A stretch of 41,856 nucleotides of DNA from a virus. Position numbers and translations under genes: made by a program. The notes under the pieces were generated by a model that worked only from the letters and a program-made list of their open reading frames with translations, searched no databases and was not told where the DNA came from. The stretch lies in the IMG/VR virus record IMGVR_UViG_3300047678_000104, positions 1 to 41,856 of that record, one strand, 5' to 3'. Each line of letters opens with the position of its first letter. Position 1 is the first letter of the stretch. Positions 30,577 through 39,469 of the stretch are shown one piece after another.

Positions 30577-32076
30577 TTAAAGCGCAGTGCCGCCTGATTT
30601 GTGAAGCTCTTTGATGCTTGTGGCAACATCATTGATGCCGCCGTCCTTGTTAAGAATCGGGTTAACTTTTTCGGGCTTCGTATCGCCCAGCACTTCATCC
30701 GACTTCGCGACAGCACGCAGAACGACGCGCGCCGGTGCGGGTTGGTTTTCGAGAATTTCGAGCCGCTTGCTGAGAGCTGAAACGGTTTCTTGATGTGCCT
30801 TGTTGATTGCGTCAATCTCTGCCTTCAGCAACGCTTCCGCTGCTTCAGGCTTGGCGACATGCGTTGGTGCGAACTTGGCGATGAACGTCTTGAGCGATTC
30901 GATGGAAGCGGCACGGCCTGTTTCGTCTCCAACCGACTTAATCAGCTCAGACACAGGCGACATTCCGTCAACCTTATCCATCATCTGCATCACAGCGCCA
31001 TAGCCGGTCGTGCTGTTCATCGAAGTCTGCCCTATCAACTCGGCAGTCTCTTCAACGACCATCATCTGTAGCAAATCGCAAGCGGCCTTTAGCAACTTGC
31101 TCATCGACTCAGGCAGCATCGAGCTGGCATCCTTTTCCGCCGCCTGCTCATACGCGACTTCATCGCTCAAGCTCTTCAGCGTACAGATAGCAGACGCAAG
31201 ACGCGACACAGTGTACATTCCCTTTTGCAACGTACCGTCCGCTTCAAGCGCCAAGATGGTTCCCTTGAGTGCATCTGCTTTTGCGACGGCTTCGGCTGCG
31301 GAGAGAGACGATTTGACATAGGCGATGACTTGACCGACGTTGATTTTTGAATCTTCCATCAACTTCGCGAGCGCAGCAACATCGCTTTCGGTTCCGTTGA
31401 CGACATATTCTGCCTTTTCGGCTTCCTTGTCTTCATCGGCTTTGACTTCACCCTTGTCTTCGCCAGCATTTGCTGCCTTGTCTTCCTTCGCTTTTTTTGC
31501 TTTTTCTTCAGGCGTCATTTCTTTCTTGTCTTCGTCCGTTGTGACTGGCGTTTCGGCCTTAACAACAAACTCAACTTCGGCGGTCGAGCCGTCTGCCTTT
31601 TCGATGCTGAAAAATTTCGCATCAGGCAAACACGCCCGGTCAACCAGCGACAATTCGTTTGGCTTCGCTGTGAAGCGGGTGACGGGCGTTGTCCCATCTT
31701 CCTTTTTCATTTCCGCATCTTCCCACTTGTTCGCGTATGCGCCGCCGATGCTGAAGCCGGTGTAGACACCTTCCAAGACTTTTTTCCACTCTTGGTCATC
31801 GACAACTTTTGCGACCACAGGAATCTGACGGTTGGCATCGTCAAATTCAACCTTGATGAGTTTGCCTGCTGCGGTCTTGCCGTGCATGGCACGGAGATTG
31901 CCTTGGGATTGACCGTTGGTCGCCTCCATCGTCTCAGCAACCCACTTCTCGAAAAATGGCTTGCTGGTCGCATAGTCCATAATCTCGCCACTGCGGTCAA
32001 CCTTCTCCGCCGTCGCGATGCCATAAACAAGGCGCTTGCTTTCATCAACCTTCGACAACTGTGCATAGATGTTCAT
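30577..32076 (-). CDS. Prohead protease with scaffold-like C-terminus
   Basis: This encodes 499 residues. The N-terminal 165 residues look like the XkdF-like/prohead protease fold: RAMHG (His65), then EGVYTGFSIGGAY (Ser109) and FTAKPNELSLVDRACLP. His and Ser fit the catalytic pair of this type of maturation protease. The rest (about 170-499) is charged, Ala/Glu/Lys-rich and helical, with a coiled coil, as in scaffold domains. The gene lies upstream of the capsid gene. A single fused protease-scaffold protein is the simplest reading. The ribosome site is GGAG. Confidence 0.82.
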   Translation of the reverse strand: MNIYAQLSKVDESKRLVYGIATAEKVDRSGEIMDYATSKPFFEKWVAETMEATNGQSQGNLRAMHGKTAAGKLIKVEFDDANRQIPVVAKVVDDQEWKKVLEGVYTGFSIGGAYANKWEDAEMKKEDGTTPVTRFTAKPNELSLVDRACLPDAKFFSIEKADGSTAEVEFVVKAETPVTTDEDKKEMTPEEKAKKAKEDKAANAGEDKGEVKADEDKEAEKAEYVVNGTESDVAALAKLMEDSKINVGQVIAYVKSSLSAAEAVAKADALKGTILALEADGTLQKGMYTVSRLASAICTLKSLSDEVAYEQAAEKDASSMLPESMSKLLKAACDLLQMMVVEETAELIGQTSMNSTTGYGAVMQMMDKVDGMSPVSELIKSVGDETGRAASIESLKTFIAKFAPTHVAKPEAAEALLKAEIDAINKAHQETVSALSKRLEILENQPAPARVVLRAVAKSDEVLGDTKPEKVNPILNKDGGINDVATSIKELHKSGGTAL

Positions 32077-32109
32077 TTTGACGCTCCTTTATTTGCAAAA
32101 AGTATATTG

Positions 32110-33111
32110 CTATTCTTGAATCTCAGGGGATAAAACCGGAACTACATCACAAAGGCAATTTGGGTGATAAGGTGGTCCCATATCCCCGGATGGAAACGGT
32201 GCATCTAAGTCGATTACATCGGCAGCTTCATTCTCGTCACAGACATCCTCCTCTGGATGGAGGTCTGACAAAATGCTTTTCTTTCCAGACACTTGTCCGC
32301 TTTCTTTCCAAGCATCCAAGTTTCCTTCCACGTGCGCATTCGCAAGCTCTGTCCGCGCAATCATTTCCGCACGGGCGTCTGAAAATCCGTAACTCTCCGC
32401 GATGGTGTCTGCGAGCGAATCGACGGTTGGGCCATCTTCCAGCGAATCGGCAATGATGTTGCGCAGGCCTTCGCGAGTCGTGCGTGTGATTGATAAATCG
32501 GAATTGGGGTTGTCCACGAACTGCCCAAGGTCATTGTCCCAGCGCATTCCAACGAGGTCTGCCGCGCGGTCGCGCGCAAAGTCAACCGCGTGTCGATTGA
32601 CCAGCTTAATAATCGCCTCATCATCCGCAAACCCGATAACGCCAAGCCCGGTCGCGCCGCCCTGCTTATATGCAGCCAAAAGGTCATCCCGTATCGCATC
32701 CAGAAAGTCTCGCGAATATCCTTCCAAATCGAGCTGTCGCAATATCTTATCAATCTCATCATCCTCATCCGTCTTTCGGAGAAGCGCGATGAGGTCTGCT
32801 TTCTTGGTGGACGCCTTTAAGATTTGCTGGGCAATCTTTTTTGGCCAATTCGCAAACACCGCCTTTATGCGCTTGTTTGTTTTGCCTTCGGTCGCGAGCA
32901 CGTACCGTTTTACCGGGGGCAAACGGTCTGCCCCTTTAGAAAGCGATAAGAGACTGCAGAAACAGGCTGATTGGGTATTGTACCCACCGAAGATTTTTAA
33001 CAGCGTAGCGTGTTGTATAGGCAGCTTCCGGGACAAAAGAACCCCCAGACTTGCCTTAGGCAAATCAGCATGCTTCTGATTACGGAAGATGGATGCGAGA
33101 TTTGCGCGCAT
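32110..33111 (-). CDS. Head morphogenesis protein (Mu F / SPP1 gp7-like)
   Basis: This encodes 333 residues. The C-terminal third has ARTELANAHVEGNLDAWK, then HPEEDVCDENEAADV and YHPNCLCDVVP. The A-R-T-E-x-A-x-A and HPNC-x-C motifs are signatures of the Mu F / SPP1 gp7 head morphogenesis family, where Cys/His residues suggest a metal site. These minor head proteins associate with the portal and are often ejected with DNA. The N-terminal half is basic and helical. It overlaps the previous gene by one base (TAATG). Confidence 0.88.
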   Translation of the reverse strand: MRANLASIFRNQKHADLPKASLGVLLSRKLPIQHATLLKIFGGYNTQSACFCSLLSLSKGADRLPPVKRYVLATEGKTNKRIKAVFANWPKKIAQQILKASTKKADLIALLRKTDEDDEIDKILRQLDLEGYSRDFLDAIRDDLLAAYKQGGATGLGVIGFADDEAIIKLVNRHAVDFARDRAADLVGMRWDNDLGQFVDNPNSDLSITRTTREGLRNIIADSLEDGPTVDSLADTIAESYGFSDARAEMIARTELANAHVEGNLDAWKESGQVSGKKSILSDLHPEEDVCDENEAADVIDLDAPFPSGDMGPPYHPNCLCDVVPVLSPEIQE

Positions 33112-33413
33112 TAGATTGGCCGTGAAGGGAGTTTCTTGGCGAGCGATAGAACGCGCTGCGGGTTGTTCGTGGTAACGACTACGCCGATGTCATAGTCCAC
33201 GTTTGGTAATGTGCTCGCAAACGGCACCAAAACGTCTGTTCCCGAAATGATGGCGGTTCCGTTGATGATGTTTGTCGGGTTTGGGTCAGTTCCGTAAGTC
33301 ACGCTGACAACCACGATTGCGCCGGTTAGCACGTCGCCCGATGGGACACCGTTGCCAAACTTGTACGTCAGCACGTTCTTGTCGTTCGGAGTGATGGTGC
33401 TAAAGTTGTCCAT
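33111..33413 (-). CDS. Small beta-rich hypothetical virion protein
   Basis: This encodes 100 residues, mostly predicted strands (VLTGAIVVVSVTYGTDP and FASTLPNVDYDIGVVVTTN), like a small Ig-like or jelly-roll module. It follows the repeat-containing gene with a 14-base overlap, so it may decorate the same structure. No family is recognised. Confidence 0.6.
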   Translation of the reverse strand: MDNFSTITPNDKNVLTYKFGNGVPSGDVLTGAIVVVSVTYGTDPNPTNIINGTAIISGTDVLVPFASTLPNVDYDIGVVVTTNNPQRVLSLAKKLPSRPI

Positions 33414-34989
33414 AGTATTTCCAAGTGGCTACAAAATCGGTTTCGGAAAGCTCGCAAGTCAAATCGCGAACAGGCAATCTGCTAGATAAATCGAGCGCAG
33501 GCAAAACGGCAACAAAAAGTTTAGACCCAACCGGCGCATTAAGCGTAGCAACCGCGTCAATCAGCGTTACCGACTCTGCGACCGACATAACGAAGATTTG
33601 CTGAGCTGTCAGAATTTCCGAAGCGACAAGCTGCTCAATCATCGCCGCAAACGTTACCGTGCTCACCGAAAGCATATCAACAACCGCGCCCACTTCGTCT
33701 ACCAGCGCCACGCGAACCATCGTTGCTGCACAAGAATCGACGGCAGCGATTGCCTCTGCCACCGAACCGTTCGTGATGAGCTGAGCCGTTACGGTATCGA
33801 CGGCTGCGCCGGTTTCGGATATGGCGCTGATAGTCGTGCGCGAACTTGAGACGGTATCTGCGGCCGCGCCGGTTTCGGATATGGCGCCTGTTATTGGTGC
33901 GGATGAACTCTGGGTGTCGATGGCTGCGCCGGTTTCGGATATGGCCGCTAGGGTTGCTTTGGTTGCTGCCGGGGCATCTACTGCCGCGCCGGTTTCGGAA
34001 ACAGCGGCAACCAGCGTCTCTGTGGCCGAAACGGTATCTACTGCCGCGCCCGTTTCGGCCTGCGCGGCTAAAAGCGTTTTAGTCGATGACACCGTATCGG
34101 CTGCTGCGCCCGTCTCTGCCTGCGCGGCTAAAAGCGTTTCAGTAGCTGAGACAGTGTCAGTTGCAGCCAATGTTTCATCTTGTGATGCTGAAATGACTCC
34201 ACCGCCCGTTACCGTCGCATCCACGATGTCCGGCTCAAAGAAAAAATAATTTGCATATCCCGGATATGCAGTCTCTGCCGTTCCTGGCGGTGGATTTGGC
34301 AAATCGTCTAGGCTGGTGATGCAGGTGATTGAGCCTGAACCAATACTCACGGCACCATAGCCAAAGTCTCGCGCATCGTTTGCTTCGGCCCCTGATAAGT
34401 TGATTGAGTAAACAGCCTGGCCGTTTTTGAAAAATGTTATGTCTGCCGAATCAATCCCAAACGGTGCAGACCTTACACCGACCGATATAACATCACCCGT
34501 AGTAAACGTTTCGACCGTCGCAAGCAAAACACCTTGTGAATATATTTCGCCTGTCGCCCAATATCCGTAGTTGTAAGCAGAAAGGCCCAATTTTCCTAGA
34601 AAATCTGTTAGGCTGGAATTATCAACTCCAACGCTTTGTGTGCTTGAGTCCCCAACATCTATTCTGAAAGCTGTGTAAGACCAGAATGAATTGACATCAA
34701 CAGCCGTCGTTCCTGCAAACGCTCTTTCTACACCGCTTGAACAGGATGCCGTAAAGCCATCATTTGTCAAAACAATGTTTGGGCCAGTTTGATTACCATT
34801 TTGGCCGCTAACCCCTATGAAAAAATTTGGAGGGATGAAATTCCAAGCCGGTTGCAAAACTGATGCGGAGATAACTAACAACTCAAGAGGCAAAAACACG
34901 TCGCCCCCAACGGCACGTTCCTGCATCGGGATTGCAAAAGACTGAACCGGCTTGTAGCCGGTTGGTCCAAATTTTCGGCGGACTGTCAC
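33400..34989 (-). CDS. SPRY-like domain plus repeat-containing virion protein
   Basis: This encodes 529 residues. After a short arm (1-40), residues about 45-245 look like a concanavalin/SPRY-like domain (WSYTAFRIDVGD, ADITFFKNGQAVYSINL). Then about eleven 20-residue repeats (consensus E-T-G-A-A-x-D-T-V-S) occupy roughly residues 265-485, and a C-terminal beta part ends with a conserved FVATWKYYG. The pattern suggests an elongated surface protein, perhaps a head fibre or decoration. The start is GTG at 34989, with a weak ribosome site. It is placed in the head gene block, not near the tail fibre. Confidence 0.68.
   Translation of the reverse strand: MTVRRKFGPTGYKPVQSFAIPMQERAVGGDVFLPLELLVISASVLQPAWNFIPPNFFIGVSGQNGNQTGPNIVLTNDGFTASCSSGVERAFAGTTAVDVNSFWSYTAFRIDVGDSSTQSVGVDNSSLTDFLGKLGLSAYNYGYWATGEIYSQGVLLATVETFTTGDVISVGVRSAPFGIDSADITFFKNGQAVYSINLSGAEANDARDFGYGAVSIGSGSITCITSLDDLPNPPPGTAETAYPGYANYFFFEPDIVDATVTGGGVISASQDETLAATDTVSATETLLAAQAETGAAADTVSSTKTLLAAQAETGAAVDTVSATETLVAAVSETGAAVDAPAATKATLAAISETGAAIDTQSSSAPITGAISETGAAADTVSSSRTTISAISETGAAVDTVTAQLITNGSVAEAIAAVDSCAATMVRVALVDEVGAVVDMLSVSTVTFAAMIEQLVASEILTAQQIFVMSVAESVTLIDAVATLNAPVGSKLFVAVLPALDLSSRLPVRDLTCELSETDFVATWKYYGQL
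33541..34200 (-). repeat. Eleven 60-bp in-frame tandem repeats
   Basis: A 60-bp period runs through this region without any indel. The four best copies share the + strand core GCGCCGGTTTCGGA (near 33806, 33866, 33926 and 33986); others are diverged but stay in phase. Each unit encodes 20 residues. They lie inside a coding frame and have no spacers. Confidence 0.92.
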
Positions 34990-34992
34990 GAG

Positions 34993-36153
34993 TTATTCGC
35001 TAACAAAGGTGAACTGACCGTTGTAGTTGGTGGCTGTTGTTGCCGGCTTCGTAATCTCCATCATCGACAAGCAAGCATTGTCATAAATGCTTTGCAGGTT
35101 GATTGCTGAATAAAGTCCGTCGATGATGGAAACGATGTTCGCGATTGGGCATGGGCAGAACGCGATTGGGTGGCCAAGAACAAAGTCAATCGTTCCCGTC
35201 GCAACCGCTGCCGAGCACTGCATCTGCGTCAACGCTTTAACGCCAGCCGTTGTTGCTGCGAGCGGCATAAACCAGTTACCAACAGCAAGGTCAACCCCGC
35301 CAACAACGCAGGCCGACACGCCAGCAATCGACGGAAAGTTGTTTCCCGTTCCGCCACCAGCATCTGTAAATTGACAAACGTTCCAGTTATGCGCAGTTGC
35401 TGCAAGCACAGTTGTTGGGTTTGCTGGGAAGCAAAAGTTGCCACCAGCGTAATCGCCGTTTGTTGCTGTTGAAGATTGATAGCGAGTCGGAACCCCAGTA
35501 ACTGCTTCGGTCGCTGTGCTGTTCATTGTCTTTGCTACAGAAAAAATTCGGTCGTATAAAAGCAATGTGTTGACCGCACTTGCACTGATTGACGCGTTCA
35601 GAAAGTGAAGCGTGTTTGCGTTAGTCGGATTAGCAAAACGCAAAGCCCCTGTCGAGCCTTGTGTTGGTACGGTTCCGCCTGGGGCAGAAGCAGCAGCGGC
35701 ACCGGCTGATGGTAGACCTGCGCGCGTCCAAAGGTCGTTACTGTTGCCGATTGCGTTTGCTGCTACTCCTGTTTTGGAGAAAATCGGGTACTGTCCCTTG
35801 CCGCCTGTAACTGCTGCGATGATTTGTGAGATATTGCTGAATGCCCCGAGTTGTCGCGAACCACGCGCCATTGCAGCTTGACTCCGCTTACGCTCACGTG
35901 TGAGGATGTCTTGAAAACGGTCACGAGCCGATGCATCAGAGCCTGCGCGGATGCGGCCGATGAAATCACCTCCCGCGCAGACATACACTTCCCCCGGAAC
36001 GCCAGCCAGCGCAATCGGTGGGCCATACCATTTCTCCATGGCCTTTGAAACGCTTTCGGTCTGCCCCTTTCCTAGAAAGCGCTCAAGGTGCTGACTGTGA
36101 GTTGGCTTTGTCGGGAAAGGTGCCCTTGTGCTGCTCATCGACATACGGCTCAT
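34993..36153 (-). CDS. Putative virion structural protein, 386 aa
   Basis: This encodes 386 residues. It has a Ser-rich start, then EVYVCAGGDFIGRIRAGSD and a helical stretch (DRFQDILTRERKRSQAA), then a long Ala/Thr/Gly/Asn-rich region with NANTLHFLNASISASA and a C-terminal part with HPIAFCPCPIANIVSI. The low charge and high Ala/Thr/Asn content resemble virion proteins. No known family is recognised. It has a strong ribosome site (AAAGGAATAATC) and is followed after 3 bases by the repeat-protein gene. Confidence 0.62.
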   Translation of the reverse strand: MSRMSMSSTRAPFPTKPTHSQHLERFLGKGQTESVSKAMEKWYGPPIALAGVPGEVYVCAGGDFIGRIRAGSDASARDRFQDILTRERKRSQAAMARGSRQLGAFSNISQIIAAVTGGKGQYPIFSKTGVAANAIGNSNDLWTRAGLPSAGAAAASAPGGTVPTQGSTGALRFANPTNANTLHFLNASISASAVNTLLLYDRIFSVAKTMNSTATEAVTGVPTRYQSSTATNGDYAGGNFCFPANPTTVLAATAHNWNVCQFTDAGGGTGNNFPSIAGVSACVVGGVDLAVGNWFMPLAATTAGVKALTQMQCSAAVATGTIDFVLGHPIAFCPCPIANIVSIIDGLYSAINLQSIYDNACLSMMEITKPATTATNYNGQFTFVSE

Positions 36154-36183
36154 GATTATTCCTTTGTTGTAGAACGCACTACG

Positions 36184-36936
36184 TTACACGGCAAGCGAAT
36201 AAGTTACATTAAGCGTGTCCGTATTCACAACCCCTTTATCGCCGCCCGTAAAGAGACCTGCCGAGAACAGTATGCCGGTCGTGCCGTCTTTGGTCGAGAC
36301 AGTCGTCAAGAACGCGCCCTTGACGGTGCCTGTGCCCGTGATAGAGAATACGACGGCTGCTGAAGTTGACTTGGAACCGCCCGATGCTGCTGACCACGCT
36401 GGTGCTGGACGTGTACCCTGCGAATACGTTGGGGCATTCGTCGCACCGGCTTCTAGCCAACCCGCGTGAGACGCCATTGTGTCGCCTGATACGATGGATG
36501 TATAGCTAGTTGACGAAATGAGGCCAAGGAAAAACGCGGCTGTGTATCCAGAACCGGCCAAGAACTTGTCCAGCAATTCGTTCTTGCCGACCGTCACGAC
36601 TAAATTTTCAATCGCATCTTCCCACTTCAGGATTTGCATCCCAGCCATCTCATCGCGCAAATCCATTCGAGTCCGAGTGAGTGGCTTGCCGTAGCGCAAG
36701 GCCAGCACCGCGCGACTAAGGCCACCGACAATACCACGACGATGGAGCGCCGATTCAATCGTGTCCGAGCGTTTGCGAAGTTTGATGAAGGCTGGCTTGA
36801 GGTGCTCTGGAGTTTCGAAGCATTTGACTGTGTAGCGCCCTTTGAGCGTAATCGTTTCACCAATCACGGCATTGCGGCCGATAGTGGCACCAACTCCATC
36901 CTTTGCGTTGCCGCGTTCACCTGTGTTACCGTTCAT
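36184..36936 (-). CDS. Putative virion structural protein, 250 aa
   Basis: This encodes 250 residues. Residues 1-45 contain a short arm with GATIGRNAVIGETITLKG. The middle holds basic, helical segments (LKPAFIKLRKRSDTIESAL), and the last 100 residues are strand-like (STSYTSIVSGDTM, GTGTVKGAFLTTVST), similar to capsid-decoration or tail proteins. Its leader resembles that of the capsid gene, suggesting it is well expressed. No family is recognised. Confidence 0.62.
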   Translation of the reverse strand: MNGNTGERGNAKDGVGATIGRNAVIGETITLKGRYTVKCFETPEHLKPAFIKLRKRSDTIESALHRRGIVGGLSRAVLALRYGKPLTRTRMDLRDEMAGMQILKWEDAIENLVVTVGKNELLDKFLAGSGYTAAFFLGLISSTSYTSIVSGDTMASHAGWLEAGATNAPTYSQGTRPAPAWSAASGGSKSTSAAVVFSITGTGTVKGAFLTTVSTKDGTTGILFSAGLFTGGDKGVVNTDTLNVTYSLAV

Positions 36937-36978
36937 GATGATTCCTTTCGTTACTTGATTGTTGTTGATGTTAATTTG
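36937..36978 (-). promoter_or_regulatory. A/C-rich leader resembling the capsid leader
   Basis: On the - strand it reads AACATCAACAACAATCAAG, then TAACGAAAGGAATC before the ATG at 36936, close to the capsid leader at 30497-30540. A weaker likeness is seen before the 63-residue gene (CGTCAATCACAGAACGAAAG). Confidence 0.45.
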
Positions 36979-36980
36979 AA

Positions 36981-37172
36981 TTACGCAGCTGGGGCTTCAG
37001 GCTCCATAAGCTCAGACTCCAAGAACCAGCGTGAGTGAGGCTCGCCATTCTCCGTGTACTGGACAAGAATCTCTTTACAGTCCGCGTCTTGGTTCCAACG
37101 AACTTCCATGATTGTGCCGACAATTGCGGCAGGGACAATTTGTTTTACCTGTGTTCCAATTTTCGTGTTCAT
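36981..37172 (-). CDS. Small SH3-like hypothetical protein
   Basis: This encodes 63 residues with a beta-rich body (IGTQVKQIVPAAIVGTIMEV, ILVQYTENGEPHSRWF), resembling small KOW- or SH3-like folds that some phages encode next to portal genes, and an acidic end. The function is unknown. Its start overlaps the portal stop by 4 bases and is preceded by CGAAAGGGAACAGC. Confidence 0.6.
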   Translation of the reverse strand: MNTKIGTQVKQIVPAAIVGTIMEVRWNQDADCKEILVQYTENGEPHSRWFLESELMEPEAPAA

Positions 37173-38614
37173 GCTGTTCCCTTTCGTTCTGTGATTGACG
37201 TTACGTTTGTTGATTGTGGCTGGCCGAACTGTGGTTGCCGGCTCGCGTTGATTGCTGCCCTTGTTTCGGGCGTCATCGGTTTCTTTCCGAGCCGTTCCCG
37301 AATCTCATCCGCAGAATCGACGCCAGCATCGACATAAATCTTGTCTACTTGTGCTTGGTCTACTGCAGACAGCTCCTTGTTTGTCTTCCAAACAAACTCA
37401 ATGTCCGGCTCGCCATACTCAACCCGGATAAGACGGTCAAAGAATTTTTTCAACCAATTGAGCATTGGTACAAGTCCTTCCCGCAGCGCATTCTCGGACG
37501 ATGTTTCTGCGACCGACCGGTTGACCTCTTTGATGAGGGCTGTTGGTGGAATGGAGAATGCGAAACAGATGATGCGTGCAAGCCATTCGTCATACGCATC
37601 CTTCATAATTTCGGCTTTGGGGAAATGAATCTTGGACGCATCGAGCGGCACAAACTTCATCTTGCGACGTTGAGCAGTATCGCCCTCAAGCATCGTGTCC
37701 CAATAGACCTGAAAGTTTTTCAACGTCTCCATCGACCACGTATCAGGAACACCAGCAATTGCCTCTGGGATGTTTCCTTCGGTGTAGTATTGAAGCTGGC
37801 TAATTTGCCGACGCAGCGCGATGGACACGGTCACGATGACCTGCTCCACAGGCGAATATCCGTATATGCGATTTGTACGTGGGTTGCGCATCGAGTAGAT
37901 GAGCTCATCGCGCGTGTAGTCAACAGCGGGCAAGCCCTTGAGAACTTGCTGATATGCCGCGCCCTGCTCTGGGGTCGGTGTACGTCCGAACTGGTCGATG
38001 ACGCGCTTTATAGTGCCAGCATCAACAAGGTCAAGGCTATACAGTTTGCCACCACGTGTCTTGCGCGGATAGACAGCAACAGCATCGATGACAAGCAGGT
38101 CTTCAATAATCATCCGAACCCAACTGCCCCAATCGTGCTCCTTGTCGGGGGATTGGAAAAAATCTTTTACCGCTTTGAGACGTTCTGGCGAAACAGTCTT
38201 GCCTGCGGCAGTGACGATGTCAAACTCATAGCCCTCGATTTGGTCTTTGCGCGTCTCGATAACAAGGCGCAGCAAATCATATCCATCAGCGAGCGCACGC
38301 AATTCGTCAAACGAAACTGCGCTGTATGAACGTGGTCGAGTGTTGGTGTTGTAGCTGACCGGATAATCGAGCATGCGGCCAGCAACGTCTTTAGGCGCAA
38401 CAGGATTGAGCGGCTGCCCAGGCCCAAACCATCCGTTTGTTACGTTGGCTTCTGCTTGAGTGCCGGCACCTGCGACCAGCCCTTCAGGAATCTCAACAAT
38501 CTTCCCTCCACCAGCAGCGGCGTTCACCTTTTCGATTGGCGAAGTTGCACCGGCCTCTTTTGCTCCGATGAACTGCTCTGCCTTTTGAAGCGCATTAATT
38601 ATGCCATTGAACAT
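37169..38614 (-). CDS. Portal protein
   Basis: This encodes 481 residues. Portal-type segments are seen: LLRLVIETRKDQIEGYEFDI (stem region), SWVRMIIEDLLVIDAVAVY, ELIYSMRNPRTNRIYGYSPVEQ and IICFAFSIPPTAL with NRSVAETSSENAL. These match the phage portal family (HK97/SPP1-like). Twelve copies form the DNA entry ring at one capsid vertex. It follows the terminase and HEFYGNQ-type genes. The ribosome site is a GGGG-type. Confidence 0.93.
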   Translation of the reverse strand: MFNGIINALQKAEQFIGAKEAGATSPIEKVNAAAGGGKIVEIPEGLVAGAGTQAEANVTNGWFGPGQPLNPVAPKDVAGRMLDYPVSYNTNTRPRSYSAVSFDELRALADGYDLLRLVIETRKDQIEGYEFDIVTAAGKTVSPERLKAVKDFFQSPDKEHDWGSWVRMIIEDLLVIDAVAVYPRKTRGGKLYSLDLVDAGTIKRVIDQFGRTPTPEQGAAYQQVLKGLPAVDYTRDELIYSMRNPRTNRIYGYSPVEQVIVTVSIALRRQISQLQYYTEGNIPEAIAGVPDTWSMETLKNFQVYWDTMLEGDTAQRRKMKFVPLDASKIHFPKAEIMKDAYDEWLARIICFAFSIPPTALIKEVNRSVAETSSENALREGLVPMLNWLKKFFDRLIRVEYGEPDIEFVWKTNKELSAVDQAQVDKIYVDAGVDSADEIRERLGKKPMTPETRAAINASRQPQFGQPQSTNVTSITERKGTA

Positions 38615-38615
38615 T

Positions 38616-39467
38616 TCAGCCCCTGTTCTTGATAGAGAGTTTTACAGCAGGCGCATTCCGGTTCCATGATGCCGACAGGGACGCGACGCGGCCATCAAAC
38701 ATGTGTTGATATTCCATCGTCTGGTCGGTCGATGAAACGGAATTGATACGGCCTAAAAATCCTTTGTTGATAAGCTCTGTCTGAGCGCCCTTGTACACGC
38801 GCATAACCGTGTTCAGCAAATCGGGTGTAGGCTCGAATGAGTCTGCGAACTCGGCAGCACGTCCGTCGTTTTGTAAATGGTCAACTAAGTTTTTCAGCGA
38901 ACCCTTCGACACGTGCTGATTGGAGCCGTCGCTGCGCTTGCTCATGTCGGATGTGTCTGACTTATTTGCCCGTGTGTATCTTGCATTCTTCGCCTGTTGA
39001 GTGAGTGACTTGTATTTCGCATACAAGTCTTTCGACTTTTGTTCAACAGCGTTGTAATCTTTCATCGACACTTCCTGTGTTGATGTGAATGGCTTCATCG
39101 CTTCCTTTACATCAAGCACGGCAAAGGAGGCTTGCTGATATGCCTTGGCGGCTGCGTCCATCGCCTTGTCGTCGCCATCCTTAATACCCGCTGCGAGCTT
39201 ATCAGCAGTCGACTCTTTAGCTGCAGCCGTCTTCTCAGCGGCACTCACCTTTTCGCTGATTTTGGTGCTGACCTGCTTGCGCTCCTCTTTGTCGCGGTCA
39301 ACAGCGCCATTGCTGTCACCACCACCTTCGCCATCACTGTGTTGGTTGCCGTAGAACTCATGGCCGACCGGAGGTGCCTTGAACATCGCATCGTGTTTCG
39401 CAAATCTCTCTGCGCGCTTGATAGCCTCTTGGTCATCCATCAGCGCCTCACGAATATTCTTGAACAT
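38616..39467 (-). CDS. Structural/scaffold-like protein with VGHEFYGNQ motif
   Basis: This encodes 283 residues. The start (FKNIREALMDDQEAIKRAERF) leads to VGHEFYGNQHSDG, a short motif seen at the N-termini of many phage proteins of uncertain function. Then comes a long helical, Ala/Lys/Glu-rich coiled coil (about 55-160), and a C-terminal globular part with SASWNRNAPAVKLSI. The ATG at 39467 is preferred over the start at 39620 because GAGGGGATAG precedes it and it follows the terminase stop. A scaffold or portal-linked role is possible. It lies between terminase and portal. Confidence 0.65.
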   Translation of the reverse strand: MFKNIREALMDDQEAIKRAERFAKHDAMFKAPPVGHEFYGNQHSDGEGGGDSNGAVDRDKEERKQVSTKISEKVSAAEKTAAAKESTADKLAAGIKDGDDKAMDAAAKAYQQASFAVLDVKEAMKPFTSTQEVSMKDYNAVEQKSKDLYAKYKSLTQQAKNARYTRANKSDTSDMSKRSDGSNQHVSKGSLKNLVDHLQNDGRAAEFADSFEPTPDLLNTVMRVYKGAQTELINKGFLGRINSVSSTDQTMEYQHMFDGRVASLSASWNRNAPAVKLSIKNRG

Positions 39468-39469
39468 CT

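Noticed and set aside
33541-34200. CRISPR array suggested by regular 60-bp spacing
   Set aside because: Copies are adjacent with no spacers and lie in one long reading frame with codon-level conservation, so it is a protein repeat.
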